The notes under the pieces: model-generated | Told to the model about the DNA's origin: nothing | The model's database searches: none | Seen by the model: the letters and a program-made list of their open reading frames with translations, nothing else | Part shown: in pieces, positions 1 to 7,840 of the stretch | How positions within the stretch are numbered: the first letter of the stretch is position 1 | Layout of the letters: each line of letters starts with the position of its first letter | From: SAR324 cluster bacterium | Lineage (GTDB): Bacteria > SAR324 > NAC60-12 | Assembly: GCA_015231885.1 (NCBI GenBank) | Contig: JADGAT010000023.1 | Span: forward strand, 1 to 57,023 | Length of the DNA stretch: 57,023 nt | Direction of reading: 5' to 3' | Translations under genes and position numbers: made by a program

Positions 1-168
1 AAGGAAACTCAGATCACTGATTTGACCGCAGAGATTGCAGACAAGGAAACTCAGATCACTGATTTGACCGCAGAGATCGCAGGCAAAAATACCCAGATTG
101 ACAATCTCAACACAGAGATTGCAGGCAAGAATACCCAGATTGACAACCTCAATACTACAGTTAGCCAG
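1..168 (+). repeat. 42-bp tandem repeat, four visible copies
   Basis: Units lie at 1-42, 43-84, 85-126 and 127-168. Units 1 and 2 are nearly identical, units 3 and 4 are nearly identical, and the two pairs differ from each other. Each unit encodes 14 residues, so copy-number change keeps frame. More copies may lie upstream of the window. Confidence 0.9.
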
Positions 169-411
169 CTGACCCTGGATGTGTCGGTAGCCAATTCTCA
201 AATATCGTCTCTCAACCAGGAAATCACTGCTACCAATCGAACCTTGGATCTTGGCCTGGAAGACCTGGTATCTGATTTTCAGAAAACCTTCAAAGATTCA
301 GGATTCTCCATTTCCGGCGGAACCAACCTGCAGCAGTTTGAAAAGCTGATCAAAGCGGTGGAAAGTTTGAATAAAGGAAGAAAAGAGGGGCTCTACAAAA
401 CCCTCAAGTGA
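1..411 (+). CDS. Coiled-coil repeat protein, 3' end (5' truncated by window)
   Basis: The reading frame is open from base 1 and ends with TGA at 409-411, so the gene starts upstream of the window; the TTG at 22 is only an internal codon. The first 56 residues are four tandem 14-residue units of the type K-[EN]-T-Q-I-x-[DN]-L-x-x-E-I-A-[DG], with hydrophobic residues spaced as in a coiled coil. A non-repetitive tail of about 80 residues follows. The underlying DNA repeat is 42 bp long (see separate entry). No catalytic motif or membrane segment is visible in the part seen. Function unknown; a structural or cell-surface coiled-coil protein is possible, but the N-terminus is needed to judge. Two hairpins follow the stop. 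Confidence 0.75.
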   Translation, partial: KETQITDLTAEIADKETQITDLTAEIAGKNTQIDNLNTEIAGKNTQIDNLNTTVSQLTLDVSVANSQISSLNQEITATNRTLDLGLEDLVSDFQKTFKDSGFSISGGTNLQQFEKLIKAVESLNKGRKEGLYKTLK

Positions 412-421
412 TGATTTCTTC

Positions 422-446
422 CCTCCTGTAGGAGATCTGCAGGAGG
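422..446 (+). terminator. Stem-loop after the coiled-coil gene, candidate terminator
   Basis: CCTCCTGTAG (422-431) pairs with CTGCAGGAGG (437-446) with one G-T wobble around the loop GAGAT. It begins 10 nt after the stop at 411. Only a short T-rich stretch (TGTTTC) follows, so termination is likely but not certain. Confidence 0.5.
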
Positions 447-502
447 TGTTTCACCTGGTATCAACCAATCCCTTAGCAAACCTATGATTCTTTAATGAGT
501 TG

Positions 503-533
503 AAGGTTCCACCGATCTATGGTGGAACCTTTT
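503..533 (+). terminator. Perfect 11-bp stem-loop, candidate terminator
   Basis: AAGGTTCCACC (503-513) and GGTGGAACCTT (521-531) form a perfect stem with a 7-nt loop. The run CCTTTTA at the 3' side gives a short U tract. It lies between the coiled-coil gene and the lipoprotein gene and could insulate them. Confidence 0.55.
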
Positions 534-760
534 ATCCCACCTCACACTATCCAGGAAAACTTCACTCGTTTTCTGTTGCCAAGTTAGAGTCTTTCCTGAA
601 CAGTGCCTTTTGATGGTAAAGTCAAAATTCTAAATCACTTGATATATCTTCTCCATATACAACCCCATAAAAATTTGCTACATTTCTCTCGTTTAAATCC
701 AGACAACAACAGCTGGAAAAATCTCATAGAATATCATTTTATTCGAATAAAGGGGGAGAC
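534..760. other. Intergenic leader without recognisable gene
   Basis: AT-rich stretch upstream of the LamG lipoprotein. No ORF, tRNA or clear repeat was seen. It presumably holds the promoter of the lipoprotein gene, but I cannot pick a convincing -35/-10 pair. A strong ribosome binding site (AAGGGGGAG) lies at its end, just before the ATG at 761. Confidence 0.4.
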
Positions 761-2560
761 ATGATAAAAATAGAGCAGAAAATATTTCACAGAATTATAA
801 CAATTTTCTTATTGGCTGCTTTCATTCCTGTTTTGACAGCTTGCACTTCCAGTGAGGAAATTCCTGTTGACTGTGAGGATGAAGCCAGTGCCTCCTGTTC
901 CCAGGAAACAACTGAATTTGAAAAAGGGAAAATGGGAACGGGTCAGGCTGCTGCAATTGCGGGAGGAGCCGTTCTTTTGGCAGGTGCTGCCAACAGCAAT
1001 GGTTCCAATGACGACAATAAATCATCATCCTCAGGTTCTTCCGGCAAGTCGCTGGTATCTATTGATAAGAAGGTCATGCGCCTTGATGCCAATGATGAAG
1101 GGCAGGTACTGCTGGTGGAAAGCTCCAATATTCAAGGAAGCTACGCCCCTGGTGCTGCTGTTAATGGAATCATCAATTGGCAATTTTCCGATAATGAGGA
1201 TACGGATACTCTTTATTTGGGTGGTATATTTGGTGATTGGGATGGAGGGACCTTCATTGCTAACATTGATGCCGGATTTCCGGTCATTGGCGAGACCCAT
1301 ACGGAAACCTTCAGTTTCACAGCACCAGAAACTCCTGGAATCTATCTGCTCAAAATGATTCTGAACTCTTCTACATCCTATCCAGAAAGTTGGGGAGATT
1401 TCCAGCATTACCAATACTCTTTTATTTTTGAAGTGAGTGGGCATGATGATGTTTCCCCAGATTCCTCAACATGGTATATTGGCAGAGGGGATCCGGCAAG
1501 AATCGAGCAAAATATAGATGTCGGTGGCCATGTGGTTGCCCTGGAAAATGAAAACATCAGTGGAAAAACATTTGGGCGGTCAGAAGAAGTCACAGCCAAT
1601 TTCACCTGGGGATTTCCTTATGGAGAAAACCGAAATGCTATATTCAGCTGTAATGCCATTGGCAGCTGGGATCAACAAACGTCCATTTCTGATTTCTACT
1701 CTGGGGATACGCTCCCCAAAGGAGTGAGTGAAACCACTTCCTTTAACTTTACCACCCCTTCCACGAATGGTGTGTATGCGCTGCGGCTGTTTTTCAGTTC
1801 TACCTTCGACTTTGCTCCCTCCTTTACAGGCAACACGCACTATTTTGCCGATTTGGTATTTTCTGTAACCAATACAAGCCTGCCGCTCGAAGGGTTGCAG
1901 CTCCATTATCCCTTCAATGGCAATACCAATGATGAAAGTGGGAATGACAGGCATAGTGAAGTTTTTTTATCGCCAACGCTGACCGCAGATCGTAATGGCA
2001 GTGCAGAGAGCGCATACTTGTTTATTGCTGGAGAACATCCTAATATCGGAAATATTTACTTTTTTGAAGAAGACTTGTTGGGTGGTAAGGAAGCGTTTTC
2101 CATCAGTGCCTGGTTCAATGCTTCTGATATCCCTTCAGAATCCAGTGTGATCACTTCAGCCTGGGATGTATTTGGCCAAATGCTGCTGGGTCCCAATACC
2201 CAGGTTGACAATAAGATTTCTTTTCGTGTCAATATCGGAGGAGGATCCTTTACCAATATTGAGGTATTGAGTGATGAGGCTGTCACACTTGGTCAATGGT
2301 ACCACGTGGTGGTGACTTACGACGGAAGTGAGGTAAAAATGTATGTCAATGATCAGCTGCAGCAGGATGTGGAAAAGGCGTCCGGAAATGTAGCCACTCA
2401 TGAGGTGCATAAAGGTTTCCGGATAGGAATGGAAGGCAGAAATGCTGGAAACGTCAATAGCCCGGAGGGGTATACCGGATTTGACGGAACAATTGATGAT
2501 ATCCGCATTTACAGCGTTGCTTTGAGCCTTGCAGATGTGGAAGCCTTGTATGGTGAATAG
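761..2560 (+). CDS. LamG-domain lipoprotein with two Ig-like repeats
   Basis: A 599-residue protein with a lipoprotein signal peptide: hydrophobic segment at about residues 12-27, then lipobox L-T-A-C with Cys28 as predicted lipidation site. A small Gly/Ala hydrophobic patch and a Ser/Asn-rich linker lie at about 65-98. Two similar beta-rich modules follow (about 105-228 and 250-370), each with a T-x-[ST]-F-x-F-[TS]-[AT]-P core, a G-[IV]-Y segment and a W-D motif, which suggests an internal duplication. The C-terminal ~220 residues form a LamG/concanavalin-like domain (LHYPFNGN...DESGN start; AWFNASD; WYHVVVTYDG; DDIRIYS end). Such domains bind carbohydrate or protein ligands outside the cell; the ligand here is unknown. 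The ATG at 761 is preceded by a strong Shine-Dalgarno. Confidence 0.85.
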   Translation: MIKIEQKIFHRIITIFLLAAFIPVLTACTSSEEIPVDCEDEASASCSQETTEFEKGKMGTGQAAAIAGGAVLLAGAANSNGSNDDNKSSSSGSSGKSLVSIDKKVMRLDANDEGQVLLVESSNIQGSYAPGAAVNGIINWQFSDNEDTDTLYLGGIFGDWDGGTFIANIDAGFPVIGETHTETFSFTAPETPGIYLLKMILNSSTSYPESWGDFQHYQYSFIFEVSGHDDVSPDSSTWYIGRGDPARIEQNIDVGGHVVALENENISGKTFGRSEEVTANFTWGFPYGENRNAIFSCNAIGSWDQQTSISDFYSGDTLPKGVSETTSFNFTTPSTNGVYALRLFFSSTFDFAPSFTGNTHYFADLVFSVTNTSLPLEGLQLHYPFNGNTNDESGNDRHSEVFLSPTLTADRNGSAESAYLFIAGEHPNIGNIYFFEEDLLGGKEAFSISAWFNASDIPSESSVITSAWDVFGQMLLGPNTQVDNKISFRVNIGGGSFTNIEVLSDEAVTLGQWYHVVVTYDGSEVKMYVNDQLQQDVEKASGNVATHEVHKGFRIGMEGRNAGNVNSPEGYTGFDGTIDDIRIYSVALSLADVEALYGE

Positions 2561-2600
2561 ATGAAACTGGATATCAATATAACTTGGCCAGGAGTCAGCG

Positions 2601-3311
2601 TTATTGCTCAAAACTGGCCAGCGCTTTTTCTGCTGTAGGATACCAGGGAACTTCCTGATCCAGTTCCATTTTTTTGAACAATGCCTGCATTGCATCATCC
2701 ATCTGGCATAGAGCAAGTCTGATTTGATGTTTTTTTAGATTCAGATGAAAAGAGAGAAGAACACCAATGGCATACGAATCGATCATTTTGATTTTCCCAA
2801 AATTGATGACAACCCCTTCTAGACCTCTATTCTTAACAAAAGAAGAAAGATGGGATTCGATTTCCCCCATTTCTTGTTCTACCATCTTTCCTTCAATATC
2901 CAAGATCCCGATACGGTTGACCGCACGATAGGACAGTTTGGTCTTTTCTCTTTGATTTTTACCGTTAAGCGCCTCTTTCAAGTCAAGCAATGCTTTTTCT
3001 TCCGTCAAATAGACTCCTATCATCTGATCCAGATTGAACATATGAAACTGTTGGGAAATAAAGTCGTCCAGTTCACAACATGCCAACATTTTTTGGCGGT
3101 TTTTCAGCTCAACATGGACGGATAAGAGAAAGCCTATTCCGGAAGAATCCATGAAAGGAACTTTCCCCAAATTAATCAGGATTCCCTGGATGTCACAATC
3201 ATCAAAAAAAGGTTCAATCGTCTTTTGCAGCTTTTCTCGCGTATCTGCTCTCAATTCTCCGTTGAGGGAAATAACATAAATATTATCTTCGGTGCGATGT
3301 TTGAGATCCAT
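2601..3311 (-). CDS. Tandem STAS-domain protein (anti-sigma-factor-antagonist type)
   Basis: Two SpoIIAA-like STAS domains in one chain of 236 residues. The first carries the classical D-S-S-G-I-G phosphorylation-site loop. The second has D-S-Y-A-I-G, keeping the Ser that aligns with the phosphorylated Ser58 of SpoIIAA but losing the next Ser and the Gly. In the family, the STAS Ser is phosphorylated by an RsbW/SpoIIAB-like kinase and dephosphorylated by a PP2C phosphatase. Two PP2C proteins are encoded elsewhere in this window, but no RsbW-type kinase is adjacent. The start is placed at 3311 because AAAGG lies four bases upstream; the frame stays open to 3359, giving 16 extra residues. The gene lies downstream of the HMG-CoA lyase gene on the same strand and converges on the LamG lipoprotein gene. 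Confidence 0.85.
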   Translation of the reverse strand: MDLKHRTEDNIYVISLNGELRADTREKLQKTIEPFFDDCDIQGILINLGKVPFMDSSGIGFLLSVHVELKNRQKMLACCELDDFISQQFHMFNLDQMIGVYLTEEKALLDLKEALNGKNQREKTKLSYRAVNRIGILDIEGKMVEQEMGEIESHLSSFVKNRGLEGVVINFGKIKMIDSYAIGVLLSFHLNLKKHQIRLALCQMDDAMQALFKKMELDQEVPWYPTAEKALASFEQ

Positions 3312-3424
3312 GGAGCCTTTTCTGTAAAAATTATATGCTTTTGTCATTAAAAAAATCAAACAAAATACTTATCATAAAGTATAGACGGCATAGGGAAATA
3401 AAATTTTTAAAAAAATCGTTTTTT

Positions 3425-4336
3425 TTATTGTGTTATCCCTGCCTGACCCACTTTACTTCTATTTTGGCAGCCTAACCCGTTTTGGACAAAGTGCCCCACC
3501 TCAATAACTTTGGCCAAATTCACTCCGGTGTCGATGTTCATTCCGTGAAGCATGTACAACAGATCCTCGGTGGCTACATTACCACTAGCCCCTTTGGCAT
3601 AAGGACAACCTCCCAAACCGGCAATTGACGAATCAATGACGGATATTCCCAGTTCGAGACAGGCATAAATATTAGCCAGGGCCTGTCCCCGGGTATCATG
3701 AAAGTGGATTGCCAGTTGTTCCATGGGCACTTCATCCAAAACAGCGTGAATCATTTTTTTTGCCTGCAAAGGGGTTCCTGCCCCAATCGTATCTCCCAGT
3801 GAAATTTCGTAGCAGCCCAAGTCAATCATCTGCCTGGCAATATTGGCAACAGCATGTGCGGAAACAGCCCCTTGGTAAGGGCAGCCGAGTGTGCAGGAAA
3901 TGTATCCACGGATTTTGATATTTTTTTGCAGGGCACGCAGACAAACAGATTGAAAACGTTCCAGAGATTCAGTGATGGTGCAGTTGATATTTTTTTGGGA
4001 AAAGGCTTCAGAGGCAGAACCAAAAATAGCGATCTCTGTCACACCGGCTGATACGGCACGCTCCAGACCATTCAGGTTGGGAACAAGAACAGGGTAGGTT
4101 ATTTGTGATTTACGCTCAATGCTGGTAAAAACTTCCAGGGCATCTTCCATTTGAGGAACCCATTTCGAGCTGACAAAACTGGTTGCTTCAATAGCAGTCA
4201 AACCCGTTTCAGACAAACGGTTGATCAGTTCAATTTTTTGGTGGGTAGGAATTGAATTTCTCTCATTTTGCAGGCCGTCTCTAGGGCCGACTTCAACCAG
4301 CTTCACATGAGCAGGAAATAAAGTTGCGTAGGTCAT
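3425..4336 (-). CDS. mvaB: Hydroxymethylglutaryl-CoA lyase
   Basis: A 303-residue DRE-TIM metallolyase that cleaves 3-hydroxy-3-methylglutaryl-CoA to acetyl-CoA and acetoacetate, a step in leucine and ketone-body catabolism in the cytoplasm. Visible family motifs are EVGPRDGLQNE near the N-terminus (catalytic Arg-Asp), SFVSSKWVPQMED, the metal-ligand segment HFHDTRGQALAN and the signature loop GLGGCPYAKGASGNVATED with its catalytic Cys. Length is normal for the bacterial enzyme (about 300 residues). No other leucine-degradation genes are adjacent; an acyl-CoA dehydrogenase lies 34 kb away. An A/T-rich spacer of about 110 bp separates it from the tandem-STAS gene downstream. Confidence 0.95.
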   Translation of the reverse strand: MTYATLFPAHVKLVEVGPRDGLQNERNSIPTHQKIELINRLSETGLTAIEATSFVSSKWVPQMEDALEVFTSIERKSQITYPVLVPNLNGLERAVSAGVTEIAIFGSASEAFSQKNINCTITESLERFQSVCLRALQKNIKIRGYISCTLGCPYQGAVSAHAVANIARQMIDLGCYEISLGDTIGAGTPLQAKKMIHAVLDEVPMEQLAIHFHDTRGQALANIYACLELGISVIDSSIAGLGGCPYAKGASGNVATEDLLYMLHGMNIDTGVNLAKVIEVGHFVQNGLGCQNRSKVGQAGITQ

Positions 4337-4496
4337 GATGTCTTTACCGTGTTTGTGGATATTGGAGAATCTGAGGGTTTTATGAAATTCTTTGATAATT
4401 TTTGAAAAAAGAGTGACCGGATTGCATGACTATTGAATTTCTTTTACTTTACACAGAATCCATACTTTTTGCCCTCTAAAAATAGTGTATACGACT

Positions 4497-5342
4497 ATGC
4501 CTTTTCGATTCTTTCTATTATTCTTTGCCGTTATATTGGTCAGTATCTCTCACGTTCCTCTTTTTAAAGGGTCTACTGTGGTTCTTGCACAGACCGAGTT
4601 TTTTAGTGAGGATCCCGAAGCTCCACCTCCCCAGGAAACGCCACAACAGCCACCACCACAAGTACCTTCTCCTGTTGAAAGAGAAGTCGTGGAGGTTGAA
4701 TCCCAGTTTGAGCCCGGAGCCGATGTCCTGTTCCTGATGGATGTTTCCGGATCGATGCAAGCGTACCTTCTCGATCAAAAAATGAACAAACTGGAGTCAG
4801 CAAAGGCTGCACTTTCTAATGTTGTACAAAAGATGAGGGACAGTGCACGTTTTCAGCTTTGGACCTTTAGTGCCACGGTGACCCAACATCCAGGCTCCAG
4901 CGCAAAAGAGCGCCCAAAAAATCGAGGAACTTTTGAGTCAATTGGCGGACAGGCGAAACAAGATTTACTGGATGTGATCCGTAAAATAGAAATTCCAGGG
5001 GAGCTGGCCAGTGTCACCAACTTGTATGCAGCCATTCTCCAGGCAATGCAGTATTTTCAGTCTCATGCATACAAGCCTGTCAAGTCGGGGACAGCTGTAG
5101 ATAAAATCATCGTGGTGCTTTCTGATGGTAAGGACGACCAGGTTTCTCCCGTCAACATGGGTTCTATCCTGATTGCTAAAGATGAATTCCCTGATATTCA
5201 AATCAGAACAATTGGTTTTGGCATTGAAAAAGATGACCCTTTTCACAGAGTATTGTGCACCCTGGCAACAAAAAATAGATGTGCGTTGGCAAAAGATGCA
5301 AAAGAACTGCAAAAAGTGGTCAGTTCTTTTCTCAGTTCCTGA
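4497..5342 (+). CDS. Secreted von Willebrand factor A (VWA) domain protein
   Basis: About 281 residues. An N-terminal signal peptide (hydrophobic FFLLFFAVILVS region, likely cleaved near V-L-A-Q) is followed by a Pro/Gln-rich linker and one VWA domain filling the rest. The MIDAS motif D-V-S-G-S-M is intact, with further MIDAS-type residues in the SDGKDD segment, so metal-dependent ligand binding is plausible. It ends in a conserved-looking A-K-D-A-K-E-L region. The protein is probably periplasmic or surface-exposed; its ligand is unknown. A GTG at 4485 is an alternative in-frame start; neither has a clear Shine-Dalgarno. The mobBA gene follows after 16 bp, so co-transcription is possible although no functional link is obvious. 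Confidence 0.8.
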   Translation: MPFRFFLLFFAVILVSISHVPLFKGSTVVLAQTEFFSEDPEAPPPQETPQQPPPQVPSPVEREVVEVESQFEPGADVLFLMDVSGSMQAYLLDQKMNKLESAKAALSNVVQKMRDSARFQLWTFSATVTQHPGSSAKERPKNRGTFESIGGQAKQDLLDVIRKIEIPGELASVTNLYAAILQAMQYFQSHAYKPVKSGTAVDKIIVVLSDGKDDQVSPVNMGSILIAKDEFPDIQIRTIGFGIEKDDPFHRVLCTLATKNRCALAKDAKELQKVVSSFLSS

Positions 5343-5358
5343 TCCTATTTGAGAGACA

Positions 5359-6486
5359 ATGCTTGAAAATCGCCCATTACTGACAATTACAGGATTTTCT
5401 GGTTCTGGTAAAACAACATTCATCGAGAAGTTGATTCCTGCCCTGAAGGCCCGTGGTTATTTTCCTGGCTACCTAAAACATGCCGGATGGAAATACGATT
5501 TGGATGTACCCGGAAAAGACAGCTACCGTCAGCTGGCTGCAGGTGCCGTATTCTCTTCTGTGTTTACTGAAGAGAAATGGGTTTTCCACCAACTGGGCCC
5601 AATGGATGAAACTTTTCTAGGAAGTCATCCTCAAGCAGATATCATTATTCTGGAAGGTTTCAAACACAGCGATTATCCAAAAATTGTCAGTATCCACCCA
5701 TCTTCCGGAGTGCCTGATGAGTTATCCTGGAATCATCCTGAGTCGGCTAAAAAAGAAAAAATCTGGGCATATTTAACAGCAGATGAACTGCAGGCAAATC
5801 AGATCAATCAGTTGACCCGGCAATCCATTGCTTTTCAACGAGACCACATTGAAAAAACAGCAGATCATTTACTGCATCAGCTAACCAAACATTGTGAACA
5901 GTCTTTTTCTTTAAAAGGGGCTGTCATGATTGGGGGAAAATCCACACGGATGGGAAAAGACAAAGCCTGGCTGGATTATGGGAGAGGGGCTCATGCCCAT
6001 TATTTGTTTGAATTGCTTGCTCAGCATCCGATGATTCAGGATGTCGTTTATTCTGGATTACCAAAAGCATCTTTTCCTTCAGGACTGAATGAAGAAAAAA
6101 TACTGCAGGACCGTTTTGTTGGCTTTGGACCACTGGGAGGATTTTTGACATTGTTTGAAGCATCACCACAATCTGCCTGGCTGGTGCTTGCCTGTGATTT
6201 GGCAAAACTGCAGGAAGAAACGGTGGAATATTTAATCCAGCACCGCAATCCTTTAAAAATGGCTACAGTTTTTGTGAATGATCAACAACGATTTGAACCG
6301 CTTGCCGCGATTTATGAACCGCATATGGGGCTGTACTTGAAACGGATGCTTGTGGAAGGAAAATACTCGCTCCAACGGGTATTTTCTCAATTACCCGTTA
6401 ATAAGATAACCGTCCCCCTCCATTTGCAGCAGCAATTGATCAATGTCAACACACCACAAGAACGAGACCATATTTTACAGAGGTGA
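5359..6486 (+). CDS. MobB-MobA fusion, molybdenum cofactor guanylylation
   Basis: A 375-residue two-domain protein. Residues 1-170 are MobB-like: P-loop GFSGSGKTT near residue 13, then YLKHAGWKYDLD and ILEGFKHSDYPKI. Residues 185-375 are MobA-like: GGKSTRMGKDKAW is the nucleotide-binding signature of molybdenum cofactor guanylyltransferase, followed by GFGPLGG and the LVLACDLA metal-site region. MobA transfers GMP from GTP to molybdopterin to make MGD cofactor; MobB is a GTP-binding adaptor. Fusions of the two are known, although MobB at the N-terminus is the less familiar order to me. It implies that the organism makes MGD-type molybdoenzymes; none is in the window. Its stop lies one base from the stop of convergent fliI. 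Confidence 0.9.
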   Translation: MLENRPLLTITGFSGSGKTTFIEKLIPALKARGYFPGYLKHAGWKYDLDVPGKDSYRQLAAGAVFSSVFTEEKWVFHQLGPMDETFLGSHPQADIIILEGFKHSDYPKIVSIHPSSGVPDELSWNHPESAKKEKIWAYLTADELQANQINQLTRQSIAFQRDHIEKTADHLLHQLTKHCEQSFSLKGAVMIGGKSTRMGKDKAWLDYGRGAHAHYLFELLAQHPMIQDVVYSGLPKASFPSGLNEEKILQDRFVGFGPLGGFLTLFEASPQSAWLVLACDLAKLQEETVEYLIQHRNPLKMATVFVNDQQRFEPLAAIYEPHMGLYLKRMLVEGKYSLQRVFSQLPVNKITVPLHLQQQLINVNTPQERDHILQR

Positions 6487-6487
6487 T

Positions 6488-7840
6488 CTACGGACTCTGC
6501 CCCATCGTCTCCCCAAAAATTTGATATAGGCCGGCTTCCGACTCAGTTAAGGTAGAACTTTCTCCATACCCCTGCCTCAAAAAATTTTGGATTTCCTGAT
6601 ACTTGGAAAGTGCATAATCAATCTCAGGGTTGCTTCCCTGGACATAGGCACCAATATTGATCAAATCTTCGGCTTCTCGGTAAATAGCCAGTGTTCTGCG
6701 TAATGTCTGTGCCAGTTGCTGATGTGGGTTGGAGGCAACATCGACCATCACACGACTGGCAGAGGCCGACACATCGATCGCAGGATAGTGGCCCTTGGTT
6801 GCCAGGTCGCGACTCAGGACAATGTGTCCATCGACAATTGCCCGAATTGCATCTGCAATCGGATCGTTGGTATCATCTCCTTCTACCAGTACAGTATAAA
6901 ATCCGGTAATGGTTCCTTCAGAATTGGTGGTCCCGGCACGCTCCAGTAATTTAGGAAGCGATGCAAAGACAGAAGGGGGGTAGCCTTTAGTCGTTGGAGG
7001 TTCTCCTGCCGCTAATCCAATTTCTCGTTGTGCCATAGCAAAACGTGTCAGAGAATCCATCATCAGTAAGACACTCAAGCCTTGGGAACAAAAATATTCT
7101 GCAATTGCTGTTGCGGCAAATGCTCCGCGCATTCTCAATAATGGGGGCTGATCGGAGGTTGCTACAATCATGACAGAGCGGCGCATCCCTTCCTCTCCCA
7201 AGTCTCGTTCAATGAAATCTTTCACTTCTCGACCCCGTTCTCCAATCAGGGCGATGACATTCACATCGGCATCCGTATTTTGAGCCATCATCCCCAGCAA
7301 TACGGACTTTCCGACTCCAGATCCTGCCAAAATACCAACCCGCTGACCACGTCCACACGTCAACGTCCCATTGATTGCACGGACTCCCACATCAAGAGGC
7401 TTCTCAATTCTATGACGATCCATGGGGTTGGGAGGATCCATATACAGAGGCACTTCATGGCTATAAGCACACTCAGGCTTGCCATCCAATGGCTGGGATA
7501 ATGGATCAAGCACTCGCCCCAAAAGCGCATCTCCCACAGGGATCATCGGGGGACGGCGTTCCGGAATAATTCTGCATTTGGGGTTGACTCCCTGCAGATT
7601 ATGCAATGGCATCACCAGCATTTTGTCATTACGAAAACCTACGACTTCTGCCAGTACCTCGGATTGGTCGTCCGGATTGAAAATGTGGCATAAATTTCCA
7701 ATGGCACAGCCAGGATTGAAAGCTTCTATCATTTGCCCAATCATATGGGTGACACGTCCTTCTACCTGCACTTCTTCAAAACGTTGTATTTCTCGGAGAT
7801 ATGGATACAGATGAGAATATTTAGGTTTCGGGGAGTTCAT
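6488..7840 (-). CDS. fliI: Flagellar type III export ATPase FliI
   Basis: About 450 residues, an F1-beta-like ATPase that works with the flagellar export gate at the cytoplasmic face. Walker A is AGSGVGKSVLLG; Walker B and flanks read LLMMDSLTRFAMAQREIGLAAGEPP, then TKGYPPSVFASLPKLLERAG, all typical of FliI. The chosen start, ATG at 7840, overlaps the end of fliH by 20 bp and gives the usual length. The frame continues upstream to 7885, but that extension (LTILVFLRQKLLLK) lies inside fliH and looks like shadow sequence. Last gene of the flagellar run on this strand; no terminator fits, since the convergent mobB-mobA fusion ends one base away. Confidence 0.96.
   Translation of the reverse strand: MNSPKPKYSHLYPYLREIQRFEEVQVEGRVTHMIGQMIEAFNPGCAIGNLCHIFNPDDQSEVLAEVVGFRNDKMLVMPLHNLQGVNPKCRIIPERRPPMIPVGDALLGRVLDPLSQPLDGKPECAYSHEVPLYMDPPNPMDRHRIEKPLDVGVRAINGTLTCGRGQRVGILAGSGVGKSVLLGMMAQNTDADVNVIALIGERGREVKDFIERDLGEEGMRRSVMIVATSDQPPLLRMRGAFAATAIAEYFCSQGLSVLLMMDSLTRFAMAQREIGLAAGEPPTTKGYPPSVFASLPKLLERAGTTNSEGTITGFYTVLVEGDDTNDPIADAIRAIVDGHIVLSRDLATKGHYPAIDVSASASRVMVDVASNPHQQLAQTLRRTLAIYREAEDLINIGAYVQGSNPEIDYALSKYQEIQNFLRQGYGESSTLTESEAGLYQIFGETMGQSP

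Noticed and set aside
852..1954. Overlapping ORFs on both strands inside the LamG lipoprotein gene
   Set aside because: No domain signature and poor starts; the lipoprotein frame has a lipobox and recognisable domains.
3400..3427. A/T-rich hairpin (run of A, TCG, run of T) after HMG-CoA lyase as a terminator
   Set aside because: Stem is only A-T pairs and would be unstable; kept as AT-rich spacer.
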